NCBI RefSeq assembly: GCF_964355755.1
Contig: NC_092673.1
Span: 27,099,001-27,163,000, forward strand
Direction: 5' to 3'
DNA length: 64,000 nucleotides
Source: Antedon mediterranea
Lineage: Eukaryota; Echinodermata; Crinoidea; Comatulida; Antedonidae
How positions within the stretch are numbered: position 1 is the stretch's first letter; every line of letters begins with the position of its first letter. Below are positions 1 to 10,439 of the stretch, one piece after another. Made by a program: the position numbers and the translations under genes. The notes under the pieces are model-generated. The model saw only the letters and a program-made list of their open reading frames with translations. It was not told the DNA's origin and ran no database searches.

Positions 1-1250
1 TTGTTATAAATTGTGAATAACTCGACGCATATTTTTGTGTTTGTGTGTTTTGAAATCAAAACATTTAAATGTTTTGTTTTTGTGAATATTGAAGTGAAAA
101 CTCACTGATGACCAAATTTGTTTATATAATCATTGTGTTGCCAATTATTGTGTGTTACAGTTTATTGACTGCTCAAGAGAAGATAGATATGAGAGAAAAA
201 AATGTTTGAATACAAAAATATTGTTATCACTCTACAGCCAGTCAATATGAATTGTATTTTATAAAGTTATACAGTATTCTTTAAACTGAAGATTCCTCAA
301 AAGAGGACAGCCTGTCAATTTCAGTCATAGTTTATTTAAATTTAACAGTCAAAAACTCTCCAGATAAAGTTGCAAATTCGTTACAATGTGGCTCGGCTAT
401 GAAGCTGTATTAAACCTTCTGGCTGTATGATATTAATACACCACCATACCTTTAGCAGCAGCCAGATACAGTGTATCCCTAGCAAAGCTAATACTGGGAG
501 GGAGAGAGAGAGTTGAATACAATAATTACAGTGAAATCTCAAGCGTTTATTATACAGTTTATATCATCTTTACTATATAAATAACATTAGACTGCTTCGT
601 TTACATTTCATTGTATATTTTATCAATGTATTTTAATATGTATTGTATTAGTGATAGGATAGGAGTGCTTTCATTTTTAAACAAATAAATTGAAAATAAT
701 ATTTTAGCTAAACGATTAAAAAAATTATACGATATATAATAACTTCAAAAGTAAAATACTAATTTAAATTGCACTAATACTTTGATTACATTACAAACTC
801 CTATAAAAATTGATTATAGTTATACACTAATCAATAAATTAAGAGTGTTAATATTTTCAATATACTCGTTTTAACAAAAAGATAAAAGAGTTAAAAAATC
901 TTAAATGTGAGCGGAGAAAAAATGTATAGTAGAGTGTTTGTATAAAAATTGTATAAACTTATTACAACTGCATTTATAAACTAAAACTGATATACAGATA
1001 AAAGTATGCTATACACAAAATGTTTTCTTACCCATGAACTTGGTTGCCCTTATAAGGATGGTTTATTTACTTTTTCTATTTATGGAGCAGATACTAAACC
1101 CTGTTTTGTTAAATAATAGAAAATCGAAAAATGAGGCGCCTCCTGTTCTGTAAAAGGATCCAGTGTGAATGTACCTTTATGCATAAAATTGTATTATTCT
1201 TTATCTTTATAATGTGAATTGTTACATTGTGGTCCAAATTTAAAGAATTC
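1..1250. other. AT-rich sequence with no recognised gene
   Basis: I see no exon with plausible splice sites, no RNA gene and no clear repeat here. It could be intergenic DNA or the 3' side of a gene left of the window. Confidence 0.5.
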
Positions 1251-1253
1251 TGT

Positions 1254-1400
1254 TGAACCTCTATTAAGGGGACACCTTCAGGACCCAACAAAGTTTCCTT
1301 TAATAGAAGTGTTCTTGAATTGGGATTGGCCTTGGTGTTGAAGCATATATCCCCTGATTTCTTTCAAAGGAAAGTGTCCCTTAATTGGGGTGTCTCAAAA
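1254..1400. repeat. Dispersed repeat of the GGGGACACC/GTGTCCCTT family
   Basis: This stretch has a conserved head (CTATTAAGGGGACACC, then GGACCCAACAAAG) and a tail with AGTGTCCCTTAATTGGGG. Related copies lie near 2520, 31255, 48546 and 51098. The head and tail motifs are roughly complementary, so the element may fold back. The family seeds the long 16-bp array at 2.5-3.6 kb. Confidence 0.65.
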
Positions 1401-1419
1401 GAGCGGTTTTACTGTACAG

Positions 1420-1672
1420 ATTTTTTTTCCATCCAAAAAAAAAACAACCCTGTTTTGTTTTTAATTTATATATCGCCAAGGATAATACAAAAGTGAATTC
1501 ATTCAATGTCCTTATAAAAGGTGCCAATCCTGACAAATATATACACAAAATGCTCTACATAATCAAAGTCATAAACAAAGTCTTAAACAAGTCTTTGTTG
1601 TAGTGGTCTTGTCCAAGGATTTAGACCCAGGACCCTGAGAAAGATACCACCAAGCTACAATGCCACTCTGGG
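1420..1672 (-). mobile_element. tRNA-derived SINE
   Basis: Read on the minus strand, it has an RNA polymerase III A box (TAGCTTGGTGG, 1647-1657) followed by a B box (GGTCTAAATCC, 1617-1627), then a body containing GACTTGTTTAAGACTTTG-like sequence. The copy at 22566-22795 shares both boxes and the body, and 44085-44215 shares the tRNA-like head. That makes it a dispersed SINE, not a tRNA gene; no acceptor stem closes around the boxes. Confidence 0.7.
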
Positions 1673-1768
1673 TGCTTATCCTTGTAAACCAGACTGTTAC
1701 TGAATGAATTATTTTCCTTTAGTTAGTTGTGTGCAGTGCTGTCTTAATTATTGTTTTTTATTTTTTAT

Positions 1769-2322
1769 TTAAAGATGTATTGTCCCTTGAAACACAAAAA
1801 AATGATGGTCAAAATATTCTAAATTTAAATTGGCCATATCAAAGTAATATTAAAGTTATTCACTTTAAGTCGAAAATTTGAGCCAAAACAACAAGTTTAC
1901 GTAAATAACAGGTAAATTAGTTTGATAACATTTCGTCTGGAAAATTGTCGCGAGCGAAAGTAAACAAAGATTTCAAACCACGAGTACGCATATTGCATAT
2001 GCTAATTAGGATTATTTACAACTCGTCACAGTTGAGAAGGTATTTTCACACAGATCGTAAAGAAGTTTTATGAAATATGCATACAGAGTAGCGAAACAAG
2101 CGCGTTTCATTATGGGATATGTTTTGATGGAAAACTTTGACTGGAAGTCAAAGTTATTTTTTAAACAAAAAAACGTCTGTATTTTAGTTAAATGATTTTT
2201 TTTTCGACAAATTTTTGGTTATAGTTAATAACTATTATGATACTTCAAAATGACCCACCTTTTTTCGAAATCTTTTATTTTTTATTTTTTTGGGATTAGT
2301 CAAAGGGACAATACATCTTTAA
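1769..2322. mobile_element. MITE with TTAA ends (AGATGTATTGTCCC family), copy 1
   Basis: Ends are inverted: TTAA-AGATGTATTGTCCC on the left and GGGACAATACATCT-TTAA on the right. Four related copies lie at about 9878, 32105, 40599 and 60110, sharing internal motifs such as TTTTTGGTCAAAGT and AATAACTATTATG. TTAA at both ends resembles piggyBac-type target duplication, which is inference. No transposase is encoded. Confidence 0.75.
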
Positions 2323-2519
2323 GTTTTAAATCATATTAAAATTTATATTAATTTTTAAAGTATTAATTAAATTATGTTTAATTATCAATTATTTTGTAGG
2401 TTTTACATTACATTTATGATTGAAGTATATAAATTATATTTTCTTGTATTTTAGCTTTTGATAGAAATCTTTGAAATTTGATAATGAAACACATTAAATG
2501 GGAATTTTTTTATGGTAAT

Positions 2520-3576
2520 ACAATAAAACCCCTATTAAGGGGACTCCTTCAAGAACTAAGTGTCCCTTAACAGTGGTGTCCCTTGAATAGGGGTTTCCTA
2601 TTGAATAGGGGTGTTCCTTGAATAGATGTGTCCCTTGAATAAAATAGGGGTGTCCCTTAACAGTGGTGTCCCTTAACAGTGGTGTCCCTTAACAGGGGTG
2701 TCCCTTGAATAGGGGTGTCCCTTAACAGTGGTGTCCCTTGAATAGGGGTGTCCCTTAACAGTGGTGTCCCTTAACAGTGGTGTCCCTTAACAGAGGTGTC
2801 CCTTAACAGAGGTGTCCCTTAACAGAGGTGTCCCTTGAATAGGGGTGTCCCTTGAATAGGGGTGTCCCTTAACAGTGGTGTCCCTTGAATAGGGGTGTCC
2901 CTTGAATAGGGGTGTCCTATTGAATAGGGGTGTCCCTTAACAGTGGTGTCCCTTAACAGTGGTGTCCCTTGAAAAGGGGTGTTCCTTAACAGTGGTGTCC
3001 CTTAACAGTGGTGTCCCTTAACAGAGGTGTCCCTTAACAGTGGTGTCCCTTGAATAGGGGTGTCCCTTAACAGTGGTGTCCCTTAACAGTGGTGTCCCTT
3101 GACAGTGGTGTCCCTTGATGTCCCTTAACAGTGGTGTCCCTTAACAGTGGTGTCCCTTAACAGTGGTGTCCCTTAACAGTGGTGTCCCTTGAATAGGGGT
3201 GTCCCTTAACAGTGGTGTCCCTTAACAGTGGTGTCCCTTGACAGTGGTGTCCCTTAACAGTGGTGTCCCTTAACAGTGGTGTCCCTTAACAGTGGTGTCC
3301 CTTGAATAGGGGTGTCCCTTGAATAGGGGTGTCCCTTGACAGTGGTGTCCCTTGACAGTGGTGTCCCTTGACAGTGGTGTCCCTTGACAGTGGTGTCCCT
3401 TGACAGTGGTGTCCCTTGACAGTGGTGTCCCTTGACAGTGGTGTCCCTTAACAGTGGTGTCCCTTAACAGTGGTGTCCCTTAACAGTGGTGTCCCTTAAC
3501 AGTGGTGTCCCTTAACAGTGGTGTCCCTTAACAGGGGTGTTCCTTGAATAGGGGTGTCCTATTGAATAGGGATGTC
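2520..3576. repeat. 16-bp minisatellite, GTGTCCCTTAACAGTG / GTGTCCCTTGAATAGG
   Basis: About 60 head-to-tail copies of a 16-bp unit that alternates between two main variants, one ending ACAGTG and one ending AATAGG. Variants occur in runs, including a block of eight GACAGTG units near 3330-3440, which points to local slippage or unequal exchange. It begins inside a head of the dispersed GGGGACACC family (2525-2560). Confidence 0.9.
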
Positions 3577-4351
3577 TTCTGTATTAATTATAGCAAATTC
3601 TGTTGTCCGCATCAATTAGACTTCAGTAATCCAGTTACTGACACCCAAACTTTAATGAAGACCACACACAAAAAATACAAGTTGTTTTTGCAAAGATTTC
3701 TATGTTTTATGTTGTTCGTTTTTGTCATACCTGCTATAATCAAAGTTATATTGTATTTAAATTAGTAATATATCATGATGTTTAACAAATTTAACATGTG
3801 ATTGTCTCGAGTCTTTTGTATTTATGTCTGTGAAATAAAATAATAATAGAAATATTCAGTTCTATTAAGTGATTTATTATTATTTAAATTAATAAAAATG
3901 TCATCGCGACATATTTATATCAACAAACTGCTAAAGTTGGGGACGTGTCTAGATGAAAGTTATTCATATTTTTCATTCAGTTTGTAAATTGTGGTTGTGG
4001 TCTTCTGTAATTTGCACAGCGCCCTCTGTAACTGTACACGCAACACATGTTCCTTTTCAGCGGCACAGTCTGATCTTGTCAGGTAGGCCTAGTAGGCCCT
4101 TATTAGACAACATTACACATTAACTTAAATTATTATGAATGCATTGCATTATAGCAATATGCCTAGTTTTATTATAGCAATATGCCTAGTAGTAGTGCCT
4201 CCTCTCCTTTATAGGCCTAGTAGTAGTAGTAGTAGTAGAAAATAGGCTAGCCTTGAGTAGGCGGCGTAGCCTGGCCCTACCTACCTAGGCCTAGCCTAGC
4301 CCAACCAGTCCAAGCCTCTCTAGTCTAGCTGGGACTAGCCTACCTAGCTAG
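3577..4351. other. Spacer ending in a TAGGCC-rich cluster
   Basis: No gene recognised. From about 4080 onwards the sequence is packed with TAGGCC, CCTAGC and a short TAG trinucleotide run. The same motif mix returns at 5160-5390 beside the DDAH start and near other gene starts in the window. Confidence 0.5.
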
Positions 4352-4357
4352 GCCTAC

Positions 4358-5167
4358 CCAGAGCCATATATATAAAGAGTTACGACATTGGATTATAGTC
4401 ACGTGATATGCAGATCAAATTGTGTCAAACTTGTCTCCATTAATGCATGTAAAGTATAGGAGCAACAAAATACTTTCAACTTTTTCTTATATTTAAAAAA
4501 ATGTAATTGCACATTTTACGGTGAAATATCAACGTGCACAGCGTACAGAAGTACTTGCGCCAAAGAATATTGCGCGCGCGTGCTCTAGTACATTATAACG
4601 TTCGATTGATTGAATTTGGAACAAAACATCCCATAACTACGTCCCATTGATAACAATTATGTAATATTTTCAATTCATAATGCATGCTTTGATGACTAAA
4701 TAAAATAATAACGTGTCGTGGATATATTTGTTAATATATTGAATAGGGTATGAACAATAATAAAATAATAAAGGCAAATTATTACAAATGAAATGATGAA
4801 CGAGTCTCTGAAAGTTTGTGTCAAAAACACACAGAGAGCCATATACTGTATAAAAAGAGGGGTGAATTTGTGTGTTTTTTGTATTGGTTCATGCTTTGAT
4901 GTATCCTGACTTGCATGTAGGCCCTAGCATTTATTCTTTTGTTATTATAGACACAATATATATATGTTATCAAATTAATACCATTAATAAAATTAATTAC
5001 TAAAATAAAAACGGAATATAAGCGTTATTTCATAGACAAAAAAATCTAAAAATAATGCATGAAAACGCTATACAAAAGAAATGCGCGCGCCCTCAGCGTG
5101 CGAATTCTTTGACACAAAAATGGCTTCTAATTTTCAATGTCGTAACTCTTTATATATATGGCTCTGG
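4358..5167. mobile_element. Non-autonomous TIR DNA element upstream of DDAH
   Basis: The left end CCAGAGCCATATATA and the right end TATATATGGCTCTGG are inverted copies; pairing runs about 33 bp, through AAGAGTTACGACATTG. The element is flanked by GCCTAC on both sides (4352-4357 and 5168-5173), a candidate 6-bp target duplication. It is 810 bp long with no transposase reading frame. An internal partial end copy (AGAGCCATATACTGTATAAA) sits near 4837. Confidence 0.75.
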
Positions 5168-5173
5168 GCCTAC

Positions 5174-5405
5174 CGAGTACTAGGCTAGTAGTACTCCTAC
5201 TACTAGAGCCGGCGGTGTGTGTTTTTTTTTTTTAGCCTAGCTGCGTTTTAACCTAGGCCTAAATCTGTATCATTGAAAATATATATAGGCCTAGGCCTAC
5301 TTCTAATCTCGCTCATGCCATTTCACTTGCAATTTTTTTTTACAAAGTATACTGTCTGTAGTTGCAGGCCTAGATAGAGTGGTGTAGGCTACTCGGGTTC
5401 TCAAG
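5174..5405 (+). promoter_or_regulatory. Likely DDAH promoter and 5'UTR
   Basis: A TAGGCC-rich stretch runs up to the DDAH start codon, which has a good animal context (AAGATGG). No TATA box is evident, and the transcription start cannot be placed from sequence alone. The call rests on position and on the similar motif clusters near other gene starts. Confidence 0.4.
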
Positions 5406-8400
5406 ATGGCGGAATCACTAAAAAAACATGAAACCTGTTTCAATGGAGTTGTAGCTTGTTTGGTACGGGGTATCGCCGATAACTGTTCTAAAGACGCCTT
5501 GCGTACATCTACGAACTCAGTTGTTGATATGAAAAACGCCCACACGCAAAATGAGGAGTATTTGAAGTTAATGAGAAAATTAGATTTGGAGATACATGAG
5601 GTTCCTGTAGATCATAACCTGCCTGACTGTTGTTTCATCGAAGATACTGCCGTAGTTCAGGCAGGAGTGGCGTTTATATGTCGGCCAGCTATGGAAAGTC
5701 GTAGACCTGAGGTACATTAATTAATTTTAGAAAAATAACCACCTTTCTTAGAGCCATCAATGTCTCCTAAACAGGGGTCATATGCACAAACATTCCCCTA
5801 TTCTACTAGAGGTCATCCATATGAACTTGTCAAGAAAAAGTCAAGTACAACATCCCGTTATTCTTTCTTTGACTCACGAATTGTGAGTCTATGGAAAACT
5901 CTACCTAATTATGTTGTACTTGCATATCAGTCGACACATTCAAAAACTACTATGACACTGACAGACACATAACAAACACTAAGAGAAGAGGCAACCCTTA
6001 CGAGTAAGTCACTGCCTTTTTAACATCACTAAGGTAAGCATCACCTAGCACACATATCTGGCATTTGCCAGGCGATATGACGGTTGTATCATATACAGTA
6101 GTACAAAAGCGAAATGTAAAATAATGGTTCCAGTGTTCTCCCAAAATAGAAATCAATTCCAGAACAATTTAGTACCAAATGATTGATATATAAAGATAAT
6201 AGTCAAATAATATTGTAATATCCAATTGACAAAATATAACCTTACATTACTCTTGGTCTATGGTTTGAATGGCTAGGCCTAACCTACTAGATAAGTGTTT
6301 ATTGTATGCATAATTTTCTTACACCATTTTTATTATTGGTTGGAGCCAATTTATTCCGGCAAATGTTGCTGGAAAAACCTACATGGAATATATCCTTTTT
6401 CATTGTAATTATTTTTTTAATTTAGGAGGCTCGGGTCGTCTAGGCCATCTTTTAGATATGCTTGGAAGGATTACCTAAACATTTTTTTTTCATTATGATA
6501 CCATCATGCATCATGGCTTTTCTGGTTTTGTGAATGCTGTTTGACAGTCATGTATTATTTCATTATAGTTAAGTGAAGTGATTAAAGTACTTAAAAGTTC
6601 CCTAGGAGTGAAAATTGTTGAGATCAACGATGATGATGCCATAATAGAAGGAGGAGATGTTCTCTTTACCGGTAAGTTTAAATAATTTGATAATACATAG
6701 TTTACAATTAAGTTGAATAGCAATACATAGAACACAAATAGGAGTTAATAGTTTCCGGTTTTGTTTTTAAGGAAGAGAATTTTTTGTTGGTTTGACATCT
6801 CGAACGAACATGGCAGGTATTAATCAACTAAGCATGGCATTCCCAGACTATAGAGTGACACCGATTGAAATGAGTAACGATTATCTGCATCTGAAGTCTT
6901 GCACAACGATGGCAGGACCAGACGTAGTGGTCATTGCAAACAGTAAAGATGGTATTAGTGTTAAAAAGGTAAGGGCATTTTGTATGCTCAGTATGTTATT
7001 TTACATACAATACAGTTCATTGACAATGATCATGCTCACTGATCATGATAAAGCCACTTATTGGGTAGGTTCACATTCATCATGCTCACTGATCATGATA
7101 AAGTCACTTATTGGGTAGGTTCACATTCATCATGCTCACTGATCATGATAAAGTCACTTATTGGGTAGGTTCACATTCATCATGCTCACTGATCATGATA
7201 AAGTCACTAATTGGGTAGGTTCACATTCATCCTGCTCACTGATCATGATAAAGTCACTTATTGGGTAGGTTCACATTCATCATGCTCACTGATCATGATA
7301 AAGTCACTTATTGGGTAGGTTCACATTCATCATGCTCACTGATCATGATAAAGTCACTTATTGGGTAGGTTCACATTCATCATGCTCACTGATCAGGATA
7401 AAGTCACTTATTGGGTAGGTTCACATTCATCATGCTCACTGATCATGATAAAGTCACTTATTGGGTAGGTTCACATTCATCATGCTCACTGATCATGATA
7501 AAGTCACTTATTGGGTACGTTCACATTCATCATGCTCACTGATCATGATAAAGTCACTTATTGGGTAGGTTCACATTCATCATGCTCACTGATCATGATA
7601 AAGTCACTTATTGGGTAGGTTCACATTCATCATGCTTACTGATCATGATAAAGTCACTTATTGGGTAGGTTCACATTCATCATGCTCACTGATCATGATA
7701 AAGTCACTTATTGGGTAGGTTCACATTCATCATGCTCACTGATCATGATAAAGTCACTTATTGGGTAGGTTCACATTCATCATGCTCACTGATCATGATA
7801 AAGTCACTTATTGGGTAGGTTCACATTCATCATGCTCACTGATCATGATAAAGTCACTTATTGGGTAGGTTCACATTCATCATGCTCACTGATCATGATA
7901 AAGTCACTTATTGGGTAGGTTCACATTCATCATGCTCACTGATCATGATAAAGTCACTTTGGGTAGGTTCACATTCATCATGCTCACTGATCATGATAAA
8001 GTCACTTATTGGGTAGGTTCATATTCATCATTGATCATGCTTACTGAGCATGATCAAGCTACTCATTAGGTAGGTTCACATTCATCATGATTACTGGTCA
8101 TGATTAAGCCACTTAATAGATAGGTTCACTTTCACCATTGATCATGCTTACTGATCATGATCTAGCTACTTATTAGGTAGGTTCACATTCATCATGATCA
8201 AGCCACTTATTAGATAGGTTCACATTCACTGTTGACCATGATCTTTAGGCACGTTCACATTCATTAGTTATCGGGCTTCCACTTGATTAAGTCGGTCATA
8301 CTGTAAGATGTTATTTGTATGTAATGTATTATTTTACATACATTTTTTTATAATTTTTTATATTAAGGAAAATGATATGAATGATATTACAGGCCAGGCT

Positions 8401-9517
8401 TGGTAACAAGGCCATATACATCGCTGCAGTCGCATGCTAAAGTTAGTGTTTACCGACCAAACGACCAACATAGTGTGGTTTTAGAATTGTTTACTATAGT
8501 TGAAAAAATATAATTGATTTTTGACAGCAAATGATGGAAAAGGCTGTGCATGTATATAGATATTTAACCATACCGGATGCCAAAGCCGCTAACTGTTTGT
8601 ACATAAATGGCACCTTAATACACTGCTCTCAAGATGAATATCCAGAAAGTTATAAGGTAAATCATTATTATTAAATAAGTTCATTTGGATCTGACACAGA
8701 CATAGCATGTGATACAGTTTCTTAGAATGTGCCCATGATACAGTGCTAAAAAATCGGCTTATAAGTAGCATAGCCAATTGATTGATTAATTAAATGCTCT
8801 TTATTAAAGTTATTTTATTAGTGTTGTTTGAAGAGGGCCCTTGAATGTCAGTTAACCGACTGGGCTAAAGTGGAAGATGTTTGAAATAAAAAAATAATAA
8901 TAATAATAATGTTAACATAATGTTAATGTTAACATGTTGATGAAGCACTAGTTAAGTTAATTTGAGGTAAATACAGTGTGTTAATAAAATTGCACTTTCA
9001 ACTTTTCTTTTTAATTGCTAGTATTGTTAGGCGCTCTGTTCTTTGTAGGGCGTAGTGTGTAAACATTTTTGACATAATTTCATTAAACATCCACATACAG
9101 TACAACTCTTCTTAACAATATTTTTAATCTTCTATCAACTAAAAGTCGTAGTTAGTCATGTCTCGGGTCACATTCTATGGTCACCATACAGATAGGCTAC
9201 TACATCAGTACTTCTATGAATGGATGACTAGTTGGTGACAAGAACGCTAGTTGGTCATACCCAGTACCGTTTTGATTTTACGATCATTCGGGAAACCACC
9301 TCACCTATAGAATAGAATACAATGTTTTTACTTTCAGGTATTATGTATTTTAAGATAAGAATGACTAAATATTTATATTTTATTTTTTAAGGTTTACCAA
9401 AAGGAATTCCCAGATTGTCCCAAGTTGACGCTGCCTAATTCGGAGTTTGAGAAAATTGATGGAGCATTTACTTGCCGGTCTATCTTAATATCTTCTGATT
9501 GTTCATTGTTATCCTAA
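5406..9517 (+). CDS. DDAH1: Dimethylarginine dimethylaminohydrolase (DDAH), complete 5-exon gene
   Basis: Exons 5406-5711, 6569-6671, 6772-6968, 8528-8656 and 9392-9517 join in frame through GT-AG introns to a 286-residue protein, the usual DDAH length. It hydrolyses asymmetric dimethylarginine to citrulline and dimethylamine, relieving inhibition of nitric oxide synthase in the cytosol. Visible family blocks are LPDCCFIEDTAVV, EGGDVLFTGREFFVGLTSRTN, DYLHLKSCTTMAGP and the C-terminal GAFTCRS. By position the catalytic set is Cys273, His176 and Glu129; human DDAH1 has Asp at the last site. The residue after the catalytic Cys is Arg, where human DDAH1 has a second Cys. A polyadenylation-like AATAAA follows the stop near 9519. 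The symbol marks the family: DDAH1 and DDAH2 separated within vertebrates, so 1:1 orthology is not claimed. Confidence 0.96.
5750..6035 (+). mobile_element. LINE 3' end relic in DDAH intron 1
   Basis: A conceptual translation contains TRGHPYELVKKKS, then RYSFFDSRIVSLWKTLPNYVV, the typical C-terminal end of a CR1/Jockey-type non-LTR reverse transcriptase ORF (R-FF--R---W--LP--VV). A frame change follows (TFKNYYDTDRH in another frame), so it is a decayed, 5'-truncated copy. It lies wholly within the first intron of DDAH. Confidence 0.65.
7031..8268. repeat. 50-bp minisatellite in DDAH intron 3
   Basis: About 20 tightly conserved copies of a 50-bp unit (CATGCTCACTGATCATGATA, then AAGTCACTTATTGGGTAGGT, then TCACATTCAT) run from 7031 to about 8026. 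Four or five decayed copies follow to 8268. The first copy is partly read through in frame from exon 3, but the splice donor lies at 6968-6970, so it is intronic. Confidence 0.95.
8405..8480. repeat. Short dispersed repeat (AACAAGGCCATATACAT)
   Basis: The stretch AACAAGGCCATATACATCG, followed by CTGCAGTCGCATGC and a TTTACCGACC motif, recurs with few changes at 21771-21860. It ends close to the acceptor of DDAH exon 4. Its class is unknown. Confidence 0.5.
8818..8912 (+). mobile_element. Probable LINE 3' tail
   Basis: GAGGGCCCTTGAATGTCAG followed by AACCGACTGGGCT and an AAATAAAAAAATAATAATAA tail resembles the 3'UTR end of the LINE at 61.4-62.1 kb (GAGGGCTCCTGAATATCAG). No coding part remains. 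It lies in DDAH intron 4. Confidence 0.45.
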
Positions 9518-9877
9518 TAATAAATAATATTTTCAGTCTCACTCCTGTGGACGATCAAAGCATATTGATCGAAACGTCGAGAAACTCGGAACAGTTCTTT
9601 TCAGAACTAATATTATACGTGGTGTACCGCAAACTTTATATCAACATTTGATTTCGCCAGCAAACCGTCAAACAATAAATAAAATAATAGTCATCATATC
9701 ATCGGTATCCTAGCCATTTGATTGGTTAATACATATCACATGCCGTTCATTATTAGCTCTACTGAACGGAAAAGGTGATGATAATGGTTACTGTATATGA
9801 ATGTTTCATCTACAGTGGTTTACATCTGACATTTGTCTTGGTTGGCCATTTTGAATGGTTAAACCTAGCCTCCTGTC

Positions 9878-10167
9878 AAAAACATGAAAAATGAAGATTA
9901 ATTAAATCAGACTTTGAATAGGGTATTTTGTAGTTTTAATCAAGTTAATCACTTTCGTAAATTGACTAAATTAATGGTTAAAATTCAACCAAAAATCCAT
10001 TGGCTGGCAGCCAATTTGACTATTTTTTGCTTTAAATTACATTTTTTTCAGGTAAATATATTTTTTTTTAAATCTAATTTTTGGTCAATGTGGATAACTA
10101 TTATATAACATTAAAATGGCATATTCAACAGAAAAAATTGTAATAATTATTTTTAATACATCTTTAA
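9878..10167 (+). mobile_element. TTAA-ended MITE family, copy 2
   Basis: Shares a body with the copy at 60110-60468, in opposite orientation: GGCTGGCAGCCAATTTGACT, TTTTTTCAGGTAAAT and AATTTTTGGTCAA are all present. The right end reads AATACATCTTTAA. The left terminus is degenerate. Confidence 0.65.
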
Positions 10168-10319
10168 ATTTGTGGAAGGTAAATTAGCGATTGATTCAAT
10201 GGTTATTTAGCTAGGCACGAAGAGAATAATTTTCACACTCCAATGAACACAAAAGCTGTATTTTAGTGATAAGAAGAATTAAAACAACTCAACATGGGAG
10301 TTACCCCGGTGTATTAGTA

Positions 10320-10400
10320 CATCACAGCCACTGACCACCAACTGGGCCCTCTGGGAGACCAGTCTTTGACTGAAGAGGTTACCCAGTATAAATATATATT
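10320..10400 (+). mobile_element. Possible LINE 3' tail at the satellite edge
   Basis: ACTGGGCCCTCTGGGAGACC, then a stretch ending GGTTACCCAGTATAAATATA, resembles the LINE tail at 62.0 kb (GGGTTACCCTCTATAAATAA). It has no coding content and precedes the degenerate left edge of the satellite. Confidence 0.4.
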
Positions 10401-10439
10401 TCAATCAATTAATCATGCCAAATTAAATTCAATAATTAT

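Noticed and set aside
6792-7118. 108-codon frame starting at an internal Met
   Set aside because: It is DDAH exon 3 plus read-through of the donor into the 50-bp minisatellite.
2520-8268. CRISPR-like array (regular repeats)
   Set aside because: The repeats are directly tandem with no unique spacers, and the genome is eukaryotic.
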